This document shows positions 1 through 5,569 of a DNA stretch of 7,267 nucleotides, in pieces. How positions within the stretch are numbered: position 1 is the first letter of the stretch; every line of letters begins with the position of its first letter. The translations under genes and the position numbers were made by a program. The notes beneath the pieces were generated by a model, which worked only from the letters and a program-made list of their open reading frames with translations, was not told where the DNA came from and made no database searches. The stretch is from an uncultured Eubacteriales bacterium (GTDB taxonomy: Bacteria; Bacillota; Clostridia; Christensenellales; CAG-138), in assembly GCA_900544965.1 (NCBI GenBank), contig UQXE01000061.1, positions 1 to 7,267 of the forward strand. Direction: 5' to 3'.

Positions 1-26
1 ACTTTTTACAAAAAGTCCCCTTGGGC
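1..26. repeat. Left copy of terminal 26-bp repeat
   Basis: The first 26 bases are identical to the last 26 bases of the window (7242-7267). They are part of a longer perfect inverted repeat that is complete only at the right end (7233-7266); here the left arm is cut by the window edge. The sequence lies downstream of pyrI, where on the minus strand CCCC-GCCCAA-GGGG followed by ACTTTTT could also work as a short terminator. A dispersed, terminator-like repeat is the best reading; its copy number in the genome cannot be seen from here. Confidence 0.75.
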
Positions 27-31
27 GGGGT

Positions 32-48
32 ATGGGGCGGAGCCCCAT
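32..48. terminator. GC-rich hairpin downstream of pyrI
   Basis: ATGGGGC-GGA-GCCCCAT is a perfect 7-bp stem with a 3-base loop. On the minus strand it is followed within about 25 bases by GGGGACTTTTT, so together with the adjacent repeat it is the most likely place for the pyr operon transcript to end. There is no T-run directly after the stem, so it is not a classical intrinsic terminator by itself. Confidence 0.45.
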
Positions 49-69
49 GAATACAAGCCTGATAGCTGC

Positions 70-97
70 TCGCTAAGTGATGAACAGCGCTTAGCGA
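70..97. other. Inverted repeat after pyrI stop
   Basis: TCGCTAAG (70-77) and CTTAGCGA (90-97) form a perfect 8-bp stem with a 12-base loop, starting 18 bases past the pyrI stop codon on the minus strand. No T-run follows it, so it may be a 3'-end stabilising structure or part of a terminator region rather than a terminator alone. Confidence 0.4.
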
Positions 98-115
98 AAG
101 GCCTCAAACGCCGGT

Positions 116-532
116 TTACTTGCGCTCGGTATCGCAGTATCTGCACCTGTAGATCTTTTTTTCCCTGTCCGCCAGGTAGAACAGCTGCTCTACCGACGGC
201 TCAACCGTGGTGATGCATCTGGGGTTTTTGCAGTGAATTATCCCGCTCACCGTTTCGGGCAGCGCAACCTTCAGCTTTTGCACCCGCTGCCCGTCGCGTA
301 TGACGTTTACGGTTATGTTGGGGTCGACATAGCCGAGCACGTCAAAATTGATGTCGATATCCGCGTCTATCTTTATTATGTCCTTGCGCCCCATCTTGTT
401 GGACTTAACGTTCTTTATAATCGCAACCGTGCAGTCCATCTTGTCAAGATCAAGGTATTTGTAAATCCGCATTGCGCCGCCGGACTTGATGTGGTCCAGC
501 ACTATCCCGTTTTGAATGCTGTCAATATTCAT
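116..532 (-). CDS. pyrI: Aspartate carbamoyltransferase regulatory chain PyrI
   Basis: This is the 138-residue regulatory subunit that binds the catalytic PyrB chain and, in the known family, transmits allosteric nucleotide signals (CTP, UTP, ATP) to it. The C-terminal zinc site that contacts PyrB is complete: Cys101, Cys106, Cys130 and Cys133, with the same 5- and 3-residue spacings as E. coli Cys109/114/138/141. The N-terminus (NGIVLDHIKSG) matches the nucleotide-binding domain start of the family. It is somewhat shorter than the 153-residue E. coli protein. It lies 34 bp after pyrB and is the last gene of the operon. The ribosome binding site is less ideal than those of its neighbours: AGGAAGG lies 12 bases from the ATG and GGCAGG lies 8 bases from it. 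Confidence 0.96.
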   Translation of the reverse strand: MNIDSIQNGIVLDHIKSGGAMRIYKYLDLDKMDCTVAIIKNVKSNKMGRKDIIKIDADIDINFDVLGYVDPNITVNVIRDGQRVQKLKVALPETVSGIIHCKNPRCITTVEPSVEQLFYLADREKKIYRCRYCDTERK

Positions 533-566
533 GCCTGTTACCTGCCTTCCTTTCGCCTTTTTTCTG

Positions 567-1490
567 TTACAGCCTGCCCGCGTCCTTTAAAAGCATCAGT
601 ATCAGCGCCATCCGTATGTACTTGCCGCACAGCGCCTGGCGGAAGTAGCACGCCCTTGGGTCGTCGTCAACGGACACCGCTATTTCGTTTACGCGCGGCA
701 GCGGGTGAAGAATGCACAGGTCCTTCTTCGCGCCGTTGAGCTTGTCCGTATCCAGGATGTAAGTGTCCTTGAGCCTTATATAGTCCGCCTCGTTGAAGAA
801 CCTCTCGCGCTGTACGCGCGTCATGTACAGGATATCCAGCTGGGGCATCGCCTCGTCCATGGTTTCAACCTCCATGTATTCGCACCCGCGCTTTTTCAGC
901 ACGCCGTCGAGTATGTAGCCCGGAACCCTCAGCTCCTCGGGCGCTATCAGCACAAACCGGACGCCGTTATAGCGCGACATCGCCGAAATCAGCGAGTGCA
1001 CGGTTCTGCCAAACTTCAGGTCGCCGCAAAGGCCCACCGTAAGCCCGTCAAAGCCGCCCTTTTCGCGGTGAATGGTCAATAGGTCCGTCAGCGTCTGCGT
1101 CGGATGGTTGTGCCCGCCGTCGCCCGCGTTGATTATCGGCACGGTGGTGCGCCGCATAGCCGCCACGGGCGCGCCCTCCTTGGGATGCCGCATGGCGATG
1201 ATATCCGCATAGCAGCCCACGGTCTGGATGGTGTCGGATACGCTTTCGCCCTTTGCGGCAGAGCTTGAATCGGCGGATGAAAAGCCCAGAACGCTGCCGC
1301 CCAGCTCAAGCATTGCCGCTTCAAAGCTCAGCCGCGTGCGCGTGCTCGGCTCAAAGAAAAGCGTAGCCAGCTTTTTCCTCCTGCACGCGTCGGCGTATTT
1401 GTCCGGATTTGCTATGATATCGTCGGCGGTGTTGAGCAGGCCGTCTATTTCAGCGGTGCTCAGGTCGCAGATATCTATCAGGTGTCTCAT
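567..1490 (-). CDS. pyrB: Aspartate carbamoyltransferase catalytic chain PyrB
   Basis: PyrB joins carbamoyl phosphate and L-aspartate to give N-carbamoyl-L-aspartate, the first committed step of UMP synthesis, in the cytoplasm. At 307 residues it has the normal length. Visible active-site elements are the carbamoyl-phosphate loop FFEPSTRTR (residues 45-53), Lys80 in the mobile AAKGES loop, Arg101 in MRHP, His129 and Gln132 in GGHNHPTQ, Arg162 in DLKFGRT, Arg225 and Gln227 in MTRVQRER, and the HPLPR motif at 262-266. The start at 1490 is supported by AGGAGG at 1500-1505, 9 bases upstream. The following pyrI gene means it should form the regulated PyrB/PyrI holoenzyme. It is separated from pyrE by 250 bp containing a possible small ORF. 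Confidence 0.98.
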   Translation of the reverse strand: MRHLIDICDLSTAEIDGLLNTADDIIANPDKYADACRRKKLATLFFEPSTRTRLSFEAAMLELGGSVLGFSSADSSSAAKGESVSDTIQTVGCYADIIAMRHPKEGAPVAAMRRTTVPIINAGDGGHNHPTQTLTDLLTIHREKGGFDGLTVGLCGDLKFGRTVHSLISAMSRYNGVRFVLIAPEELRVPGYILDGVLKKRGCEYMEVETMDEAMPQLDILYMTRVQRERFFNEADYIRLKDTYILDTDKLNGAKKDLCILHPLPRVNEIAVSVDDDPRACYFRQALCGKYIRMALILMLLKDAGRL

Positions 1491-1537
1491 ATGTATTCTC
1501 CTCCTGTGTGGGTTTGCGTTGGTATTGTCTTTGCCGC

Positions 1538-1744
1538 CTAAGCAGACGGGGGTTCGTCTATGGCGAGTTCCTTCACGGCTGTTTCGGCATGGGGGAGGCC
1601 GTCTTTTTTTCTGTCGGTCTCCGCCGGCGCGTCCAAGTCCGTAGGGTTTGCGTTCCTCGGGTTTATGCGTTCGTGCGTGTCCGTGTTAAGCGCACGCTTC
1701 CCGCCGGCCTGCCTAAGCCAGAACCTTTTCAGGCATATTGTCAC
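1538..1744 (-). CDS. Possible 68-aa ORF derived from the pyrE 3' end
   Basis: The frame opens with GTG overlapping the pyrE stop (GTGA), has GGAGGG at 1752-1757 seven bases upstream, and ends 47 bp before pyrB, an arrangement typical of translational coupling. Its product shows no known domain, signal peptide or membrane segment and is rich in charged residues. It resembles the PyrE C-terminus in pieces and in order: LRQAGGK versus PyrE LRQAGAK (from residue 136), then HERINPRNANPTDLD versus PyrE DERLSAANLRNVSLTDLD. About 11 residues are missing between these blocks. Either it is a decayed duplicate of the pyrE tail that has stayed open, or it is a new small protein made from one. It cannot be an active phosphoribosyltransferase, since the PRPP site is absent. 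Translation is unproven. Confidence 0.35.
   Translation of the reverse strand: MTICLKRFWLRQAGGKRALNTDTHERINPRNANPTDLDAPAETDRKKDGLPHAETAVKELAIDEPPSA
1631..1657 (-). repeat. Diverged copy of pyrE 3' coding segment
   Basis: By eye, 21 of 27 bases match pyrE positions 1852-1878 without gaps, including an 11-base exact block reading ACGGACTTGGA and a 7-base block AGGAACG on the minus strand. The reading frame is the same as in pyrE, giving RN...TDLD in both. The offset is 221 bp, consistent with an old tandem duplication of the pyrE tail and spacer followed by deletions. Similarity extends weakly on both sides (ADER/THER and LRQAG blocks). Confidence 0.6.
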
Positions 1745-2376
1745 GGCTGATCCCTCCAGCCCTCGTCCTGGGGATTGTCCCTGAACCGGAACAGCCTGTC
1801 CACGTCGCCGGGCATTATGTAGCCCTCCGCCGCCGCTACGGCCGCGAGGGTATCCAAGTCCGTCAGGCTCACGTTCCTAAGGTTTGCCGCGCTTAGGCGC
1901 TCGTCAGCCCTTTTCATGCCGTAGGTGAATATGCTGGCGATGCCCAGCACCTTAGCGCCGGCTTGGCGCAGCGCCTGGGCGGTTTCCACCGCGCTGTTAG
2001 CGGTGGATATAAGGTCCTCTATTACCACGGCTTTCTGCCCTGCCTCCAGCCGGCCCTCGATAAGGTTGTTCCTGCCGTGATCCTTGGCCGAAGCGCGAAC
2101 ATAGCCCATGGGCAGGTTCATAATGTGCGCCGTTATCGCCGCGTGAGCGATGCCCGCCGTGCTCGTGCCCATCAGTATTTCGCACTCCGGATAGTTTTCC
2201 TCAATCAGCCGCTTAAACCCGTTTTCAATATCATTCCTGACCTCGGGCGCGGACAGCGTGAGCCTGTTATCGCAGTAAATGGGGCTTTTTATCCCGCTTG
2301 CCCAGATGAACGGCTCTTGCGGCCTTAAAAATACGGCCCGTATCGAAAGCAGATCCCTGGCTATCCTCTTTTTCAT
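1741..2376 (-). CDS. pyrE: Orotate phosphoribosyltransferase PyrE
   Basis: PyrE transfers the ribose phosphate of PRPP to orotate, forming OMP. The 211 residues match the usual length. Family features are FIWASGIKSPIYCDNR near residues 23-38 (orotate side), the flexible catalytic loop KDHGRNNLIEG (98-108) and the PRPP-binding stretch VVIEDLISTANS (117-128). In that stretch the commonly seen TGG/TGK after the acidic pair is replaced by TAN, which is unusual but lies in an otherwise intact frame. The start at 2376 has AGGAGG at 2384-2389, seven bases upstream. It is preceded by a 614-bp repeat-filled spacer after pyrF and followed by a possible small ORF overlapping its stop codon. Confidence 0.97.
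   Translation of the reverse strand: MKKRIARDLLSIRAVFLRPQEPFIWASGIKSPIYCDNRLTLSAPEVRNDIENGFKRLIEENYPECEILMGTSTAGIAHAAITAHIMNLPMGYVRASAKDHGRNNLIEGRLEAGQKAVVIEDLISTANSAVETAQALRQAGAKVLGIASIFTYGMKRADERLSAANLRNVSLTDLDTLAAVAAAEGYIMPGDVDRLFRFRDNPQDEGWRDQP
1752..1757 (-). promoter_or_regulatory. Shine-Dalgarno inside pyrE end, before 68-aa ORF
   Basis: GGAGGG on the minus strand, within the pyrE codons for Trp-Arg, sits seven bases before the GTG that overlaps the pyrE stop. This is the main argument that the 68-codon frame might be translated by coupling. The same bases are needed to encode PyrE, so the match could be accidental. Confidence 0.35.
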
Positions 2377-2469
2377 GGTTCATCCTCCTGATCCTTTTCG
2401 TTATGTTCTATCCCCTGGCTATAACGCGTTCGCACGTATGCCTGCTTCCTCAAAAACCGGCGGTGTTTA

Positions 2470-2493
2470 GCGGTACGCGGCGGCAGGAGCGTT
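2470..2493 (-). pseudogene. Oldest pyrF-tail relic
   Basis: Twenty of 24 bases match pyrF positions 3021-3044 without gaps. Translated in the matching frame it gives NAPAAAYR against DDPVAAYR of PyrF residues 216-223. It is short and GC-rich, so chance similarity is possible, but it lies in an array whose other units clearly derive from the pyrF 3' end. Confidence 0.4.
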
Positions 2494-2514
2494 CTCCCTG
2501 TATCCAAGCCCGGC

Positions 2515-2526
2515 TAAACCGGTTTA
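2515..2526. repeat. 12-bp palindrome at the edge of repeat copy 1
   Basis: TAAACCGGTTTA is a perfect palindrome straddling the left border (2524) of the first 218-bp repeat copy. A related but broken sequence (GAACCGGCTTATCC) stands just before the border of the second copy. It may be a recombination or duplication junction; no protein site is implied. Confidence 0.4.
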
Positions 2527-2741
2527 TCCTAAACCCCCAGCGCTCAGGCGCCCGCCTTTGCCCTGCTTTCTGGAATGCCCTCCGCACCGGCGGTATGGCG
2601 ATTAACAGTAAAACGCCCAGAGCGCCTTTGGCAGCGAATGCCCGGCATCCGCGAGAGCGGGTTTAGTCCCGCCTAGCGGCCGGCGCGGCGTTCGCCAAGG
2701 CCTGGTTATCTTCCCAGAAAACCCGCGGCGCACCGGCGGTA
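2524..2741. repeat. 218-bp direct repeat, copy 1
   Basis: This segment matches 2809-3026 at 217 of 218 positions, with an offset of 285 bp. Its right end (2706-2741) holds the last 11 codons and stop codon of pyrF, and the remainder is pyrF downstream sequence. The only difference (2718 A versus 3003 G) is in the third position of the Phe229 codon (TTT versus TTC), so it is silent. The 67-bp linker to copy 2 (2742-2808) is not identical to anything, but resembles 2473-2523. Confidence 0.95.
2706..2741 (-). pseudogene. Duplicated 3' end of pyrF (last codons and stop)
   Basis: On the minus strand this reads YRRCAAGFLGR and stop, exactly the PyrF C-terminus, with one silent base change. It has no upstream reading frame of its own matching pyrF beyond Tyr222, although short gapped similarity to pyrF may run on to about 2757 (CGGC..AG..CGTCC). 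It is a non-functional tail fragment. Confidence 0.85.
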
Positions 2742-2808
2742 CGGCAAAGCCGTCCAGTATTTACCCTTAGCGCGCTTATCCAAGCGCTTCTGAACCGGCT
2801 TATCCTCC

Positions 2809-3026
2809 TTATCCTAAACCCCCAGCGCTCAGGCGCCCGCCTTTGCCCTGCTTTCTGGAATGCCCTCCGCACCGGCGGTATGGCGATTAACAGTAAAACG
2901 CCCAGAGCGCCTTTGGCAGCGAATGCCCGGCATCCGCGAGAGCGGGTTTAGTCCCGCCTAGCGGCCGGCGCGGCGTTCGCCAAGGCCTGGTTATCTTCCC
3001 AGGAAACCCGCGGCGCACCGGCGGTA
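2809..3026. repeat. 218-bp direct repeat, copy 2 (includes real pyrF end)
   Basis: This is the partner of 2524-2741. Its right 36 bp are the true last codons and stop of pyrF; its left 182 bp are non-coding. Inside it, CGCACCGGCGGTATG at 2868-2882 is identical to pyrF 3014-3028, showing that the repeat itself contains an older, more decayed pyrF-tail-like unit. Confidence 0.95.
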
Positions 3027-3689
3027 TGCGGCGACAGGATCGTCCGCCGCCGTTATCGGCCTGCCGACCACGATGTAGTCCGAGCCCATTCTCCGCGCGT
3101 CCTCTGGCGTGGACACCCTGGCCTGGTCGCCCTCGGCCCCGCTGAAGCGTATGCCGGGCGTAACCGTGAGGAAGCCTTTGCCGCACAGGCCATGCACCTT
3201 TTCCGACTCAAGCGGCGAGCAGACCACCCCGTCAAGGCCGCTGGCTTTCACGTTAAGCGCATAGCGCGCCACCGTTTCCTCCATCGCCGCCCCGATCAGA
3301 AGCTCGTCGCGCATGCGCGCTTCGTCCATGGAGGTAAGCTGCGTTACCCCGATCAGGAGCGGGCGGGAGCCGTTGCCGCCCATAAGCCCGCTTAAAGCGG
3401 CGCTCATCATGTGCGAGCCGCCTGCCGCGTGCACGTTTACCATGTCCGTCCCAAGCCGGCTTAGCGCGCGCATGGCCTTCATCACCGTGTTTGGAATGTC
3501 GTGCAGCTTCAGATCCAGGAAAATCCTGTGTCCGCGCTCCTTTATTCGCCTTACAATGGACGGCCCTTCGGAGTAGAAAAGCTCCATTCCTATCTTTACA
3601 AACGGCAGTTCATTTTCAAAAAGATTGAGAAATTCCATCGTCTCCGCCGCGCTGCTGAAATCGCACGCTACTATTACGTCCTTTGGCAT
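2991..3689 (-). CDS. pyrF: Orotidine 5'-phosphate decarboxylase PyrF
   Basis: PyrF decarboxylates OMP to UMP, the last step of the pathway. The 232-residue protein has the compact bacterial form of the TIM-barrel family. It shows Asp10 in VACDFS, Lys32 in VKIGMELF, the catalytic Asp-x-Lys-x-x-Asp set DLKLHD (Asp59, Lys61, Asp64), TPGIRFSG (178-184) with Arg181 and the phosphate-binding VVGRPI (207-212). A longer frame reaches 3833, but its extra 48 residues lack family similarity, whereas the ATG at 3689 has AGGAGG seven bases upstream and begins the protein at the expected MPKDVIVACD. The 3' end is duplicated in the downstream spacer. Confidence 0.97.
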   Translation of the reverse strand: MPKDVIVACDFSSAAETMEFLNLFENELPFVKIGMELFYSEGPSIVRRIKERGHRIFLDLKLHDIPNTVMKAMRALSRLGTDMVNVHAAGGSHMMSAALSGLMGGNGSRPLLIGVTQLTSMDEARMRDELLIGAAMEETVARYALNVKASGLDGVVCSPLESEKVHGLCGKGFLTVTPGIRFSGAEGDQARVSTPEDARRMGSDYIVVGRPITAADDPVAAYRRCAAGFLGR

Positions 3690-3696
3690 GGCACAG

Positions 3697-3702
3697 CCTC
3701 CT
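3697..3702 (-). promoter_or_regulatory. Shine-Dalgarno that fixes the pyrF start
   Basis: AGGAGG on the minus strand, seven bases before ATG 3689. It decides against the upstream in-frame start at 3833. The rest of the 161-bp pyrD-pyrF spacer (3703-3850) shows neither a convincing promoter nor a terminator. Confidence 0.85.
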
Positions 3703-3850
3703 TTTATATGTTTTACTATTGTTTCGCATTCTAAAATAAGCTTGTGGCCCATAAGCGGAGCTTTGGCCCCTGCTGCGCGGACGCGGCGCGCCCGCCCGTA
3801 CCGTTTGTCCATTAAAGGGTCGGGTCGCCGCACCGCGGCTTTTAGCTGAA

Positions 3851-4762
3851 CTATCCCATCAGGCGCTTAAGCCCGTCCAGCCGGTCTATTTCAAGGCGCT
3901 CCATCTCGGCGGGCAGGTCTTCAATTATCCTCTTGCATGCGTACGGGTCGCGCAGGTTGGCCGCGCCCACCTGCACCGCGTCCGCGCCCGCCAGCATCAT
4001 CTCAATGGCGTCGCCCGCAGTGCTCACGCCGCCCATGCCCATTATCGGTATGCCGACCGCCCGTGAAACCTGGTATACCATCCTTAAAGCTATTGGGAAT
4101 ACCGCAGGCCCGCTCAGGCCGCCGGTTACGTTATTCAGCACGGGCCGCCGGCGCTTTACGTCGATTCTCATGCCAAGCAGCGTGTTTATCAGGCTCAGGC
4201 CGTCGGCGCCTGCGTCCTCGCACGCCCTTGCGACTGCCGCGATATCCGCGACATTGGGCGTAAGCTTTATGTATATGGGCTTTTTTGTAACCGCCTTTAC
4301 AGCCCTTGTAACCGCGGCCGCCGATTCGGGCGTGGCGCCCAGCGCCATGCCGCCGTGCTTTACGTTGGGGCAGCTTACGTTTACCTCGATTATGCCCACC
4401 TGCTCCTCTTTGCCGATAAGCTCGCAGCAGTATTCGAATTCCTCAATCGAAAAGCCGCTTATGTTGGCTATAACCGGCTTATTGAACACCCTTTTGAGCT
4501 CCTTAAGCTCCTCGTCTATAACCGTGTGGATTCCAGGGTTCTGAAGCCCTACCGAGTTCAAAAGCCCTCCGGCGCATTCGGCTATGCGCGGCGTAAGGTT
4601 TCCAAACCGCGCCTCCCTGGTCGTCCCCTTAAAGGAAAACGAGCCGAGTATATTGGGATCGTAAAAATCCAGGTAGTCCCGGCCATAGCCATAGGTGCCG
4701 CTGGCCGGAATTATCGGGTTGTCCAGCCTTATCCCGCTCAGCGTTACGGTGGTGTCCGCCAT
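3851..4762 (-). CDS. pyrD: Dihydroorotate dehydrogenase class 1B, catalytic PyrD
   Basis: This FMN-containing catalytic subunit oxidises dihydroorotate to orotate and passes electrons to PyrK. The 303-residue length and the active-site sequence NVSCPNVKHGG with Cys131 as catalytic base mark class 1 rather than the membrane-bound class 2, which uses Ser. Other features are Lys45 in FSFKGTT, the dihydroorotate loop NSVGLQNPG (69-77), Lys166 in IKLTPN and the FMN phosphate region MGGVSTAGDA (243-252) with AGADAVQVG (259-266). The adjacent pyrK makes it class 1B, using NAD+ as final acceptor. GGAGG stands seven bases before the start, and pyrK ends 37 bp upstream. Confidence 0.98.
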   Translation of the reverse strand: MADTTVTLSGIRLDNPIIPASGTYGYGRDYLDFYDPNILGSFSFKGTTREARFGNLTPRIAECAGGLLNSVGLQNPGIHTVIDEELKELKRVFNKPVIANISGFSIEEFEYCCELIGKEEQVGIIEVNVSCPNVKHGGMALGATPESAAAVTRAVKAVTKKPIYIKLTPNVADIAAVARACEDAGADGLSLINTLLGMRIDVKRRRPVLNNVTGGLSGPAVFPIALRMVYQVSRAVGIPIMGMGGVSTAGDAIEMMLAGADAVQVGAANLRDPYACKRIIEDLPAEMERLEIDRLDGLKRLMG

Positions 4763-4799
4763 GTTTCATCCTCCAAAAAGCGCGTTTATGCTCACGCGC

Positions 4800-5543
4800 T
4801 CAGTCCCAAATTATTTCACTGCCAAAAAGCACCGGCCCATCGGCGCATACGCGCTTATAGCCGCCCTTGGTCTTTATGCTGCACCCCATGCACGCGCCAA
4901 AGCCGCAGCCCATGCGCTCCTCAAAGCTGAGCTGGCCGTCGGCGCCCAGCGCTTCCCACACCGCGCGGAGCATCGGCGCGGGCCCGCAGGCATAGTAATA
5001 GCCGTATTTAGTGCCCGAGGCGCGCATCAGGTCCGTGACAAAGCCTTTTATTCCCAAGGATCCGTCAAGCGTGGCTATCATTGGCGCTATCCCCAGATCC
5101 TCAAAGCTTTCGCACAGCATGGCGTCCGCCCTGCTGTTGAAGCCCAGCGCTACGGCCGGCTTCTGTCCCGCCTGAAGCAGGCGCTTTGCCAGCAGGTACA
5201 TGGGCGGCGTACCCACGCCCCCGCCTATTACCAGCGGGTTTTCAACGCCCTCCACGACCGTAAAGCCGTTCCCAAGGCCCGTGAGCAGGTCAAGCTTTCC
5301 GCCCGCCTTCATCGCTGCCATGGCGCGGGTGCCCTCGCCCACTTCCTTATATACTATTGTAAGCCCGTCCCCTTCGACGTCGCACACGGATATCGGCCGC
5401 CTCAGGTACAGCCCGTCCACCAGTATATTTACAAACTGGCCCGGCGCGCTTATGGCGCTGGTGTCGCCTATTAGGCGCATCGAATACGTATCGCGCGCAA
5501 CCGGTACGTTTTTTTCTATGGTGAATATGCCCTGTTTTTTCAT
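4800..5543 (-). CDS. pyrK: Dihydroorotate dehydrogenase electron-transfer subunit PyrK
   Basis: PyrK carries FAD and a [2Fe-2S] cluster and hands electrons from PyrD to NAD+ in the cytoplasmic heterotetramer. The 247 residues show an FAD-binding barrel with RRPIS (48-52), a nucleotide-binding part with IGGGVGTPP (106-114) and ACGPAPM (185-191), and the C-terminal cluster site Cys213-x4-Cys218-x2-Cys221-x11-Cys233. The last spacing is three residues shorter than in the Lactococcus protein (x14), within what a loop can tolerate. GGAGG lies five bases before ATG 5543. It sits between pyrC (26 bp) and pyrD (37 bp) in the tightly packed front part of the operon. Confidence 0.97.
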   Translation of the reverse strand: MKKQGIFTIEKNVPVARDTYSMRLIGDTSAISAPGQFVNILVDGLYLRRPISVCDVEGDGLTIVYKEVGEGTRAMAAMKAGGKLDLLTGLGNGFTVVEGVENPLVIGGGVGTPPMYLLAKRLLQAGQKPAVALGFNSRADAMLCESFEDLGIAPMIATLDGSLGIKGFVTDLMRASGTKYGYYYACGPAPMLRAVWEALGADGQLSFEERMGCGFGACMGCSIKTKGGYKRVCADGPVLFGSEIIWD

Positions 5544-5569
5544 TTACGCCTCCGCGGGGCCTGGCCCCG

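Larger units (their letters stand above)
2377..2990. other. 614-bp repeat-built spacer between pyrF and pyrE
   Basis: No gene is convincing here on either strand. Apart from the pyrE ribosome binding site, the region is made of copies of the pyrF 3' end and its downstream sequence. The 9-mer ACCGGCGGT occurs at 2456, 2586, 2732, 2871 and, inside pyrF, at 3017, at intervals of 130, 146, 139 and 146 bp. Small GC-rich hairpins occur, but none is followed by a T-run, so the operon transcript should be able to read through. I found no good -35/-10 pair for a separate pyrE promoter. Confidence 0.7.

Noticed and set aside
2663..2872. A 69-codon minus-strand frame inside the pyrF-pyrE spacer
   Set aside because: It runs through the duplicated pyrF tail in a different frame from PyrF, has an arginine-rich composition typical of GC-rich non-coding DNA, and spans repeat copy and linker.
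2456..3026. A CRISPR array, suggested by regularly spaced repeats
   Set aside because: The units are about 140 bp, derive from the pyrF end, differ strongly between layers, and have no short conserved repeat with unique spacers and no cas genes.
3690..3833. A 48-residue N-terminal extension of PyrF
   Set aside because: The extension has no family similarity, and ATG 3689 has an AGGAGG site at seven bases and gives the normal PyrF length.
3703..3850. A pyrD-tail relic in the pyrD-pyrF spacer, parallel to the pyrE and pyrF cases
   Set aside because: Only very short matches were found (for example CTTATGGG against CTGATGGG); nothing was long or in-frame enough to support it by eye.
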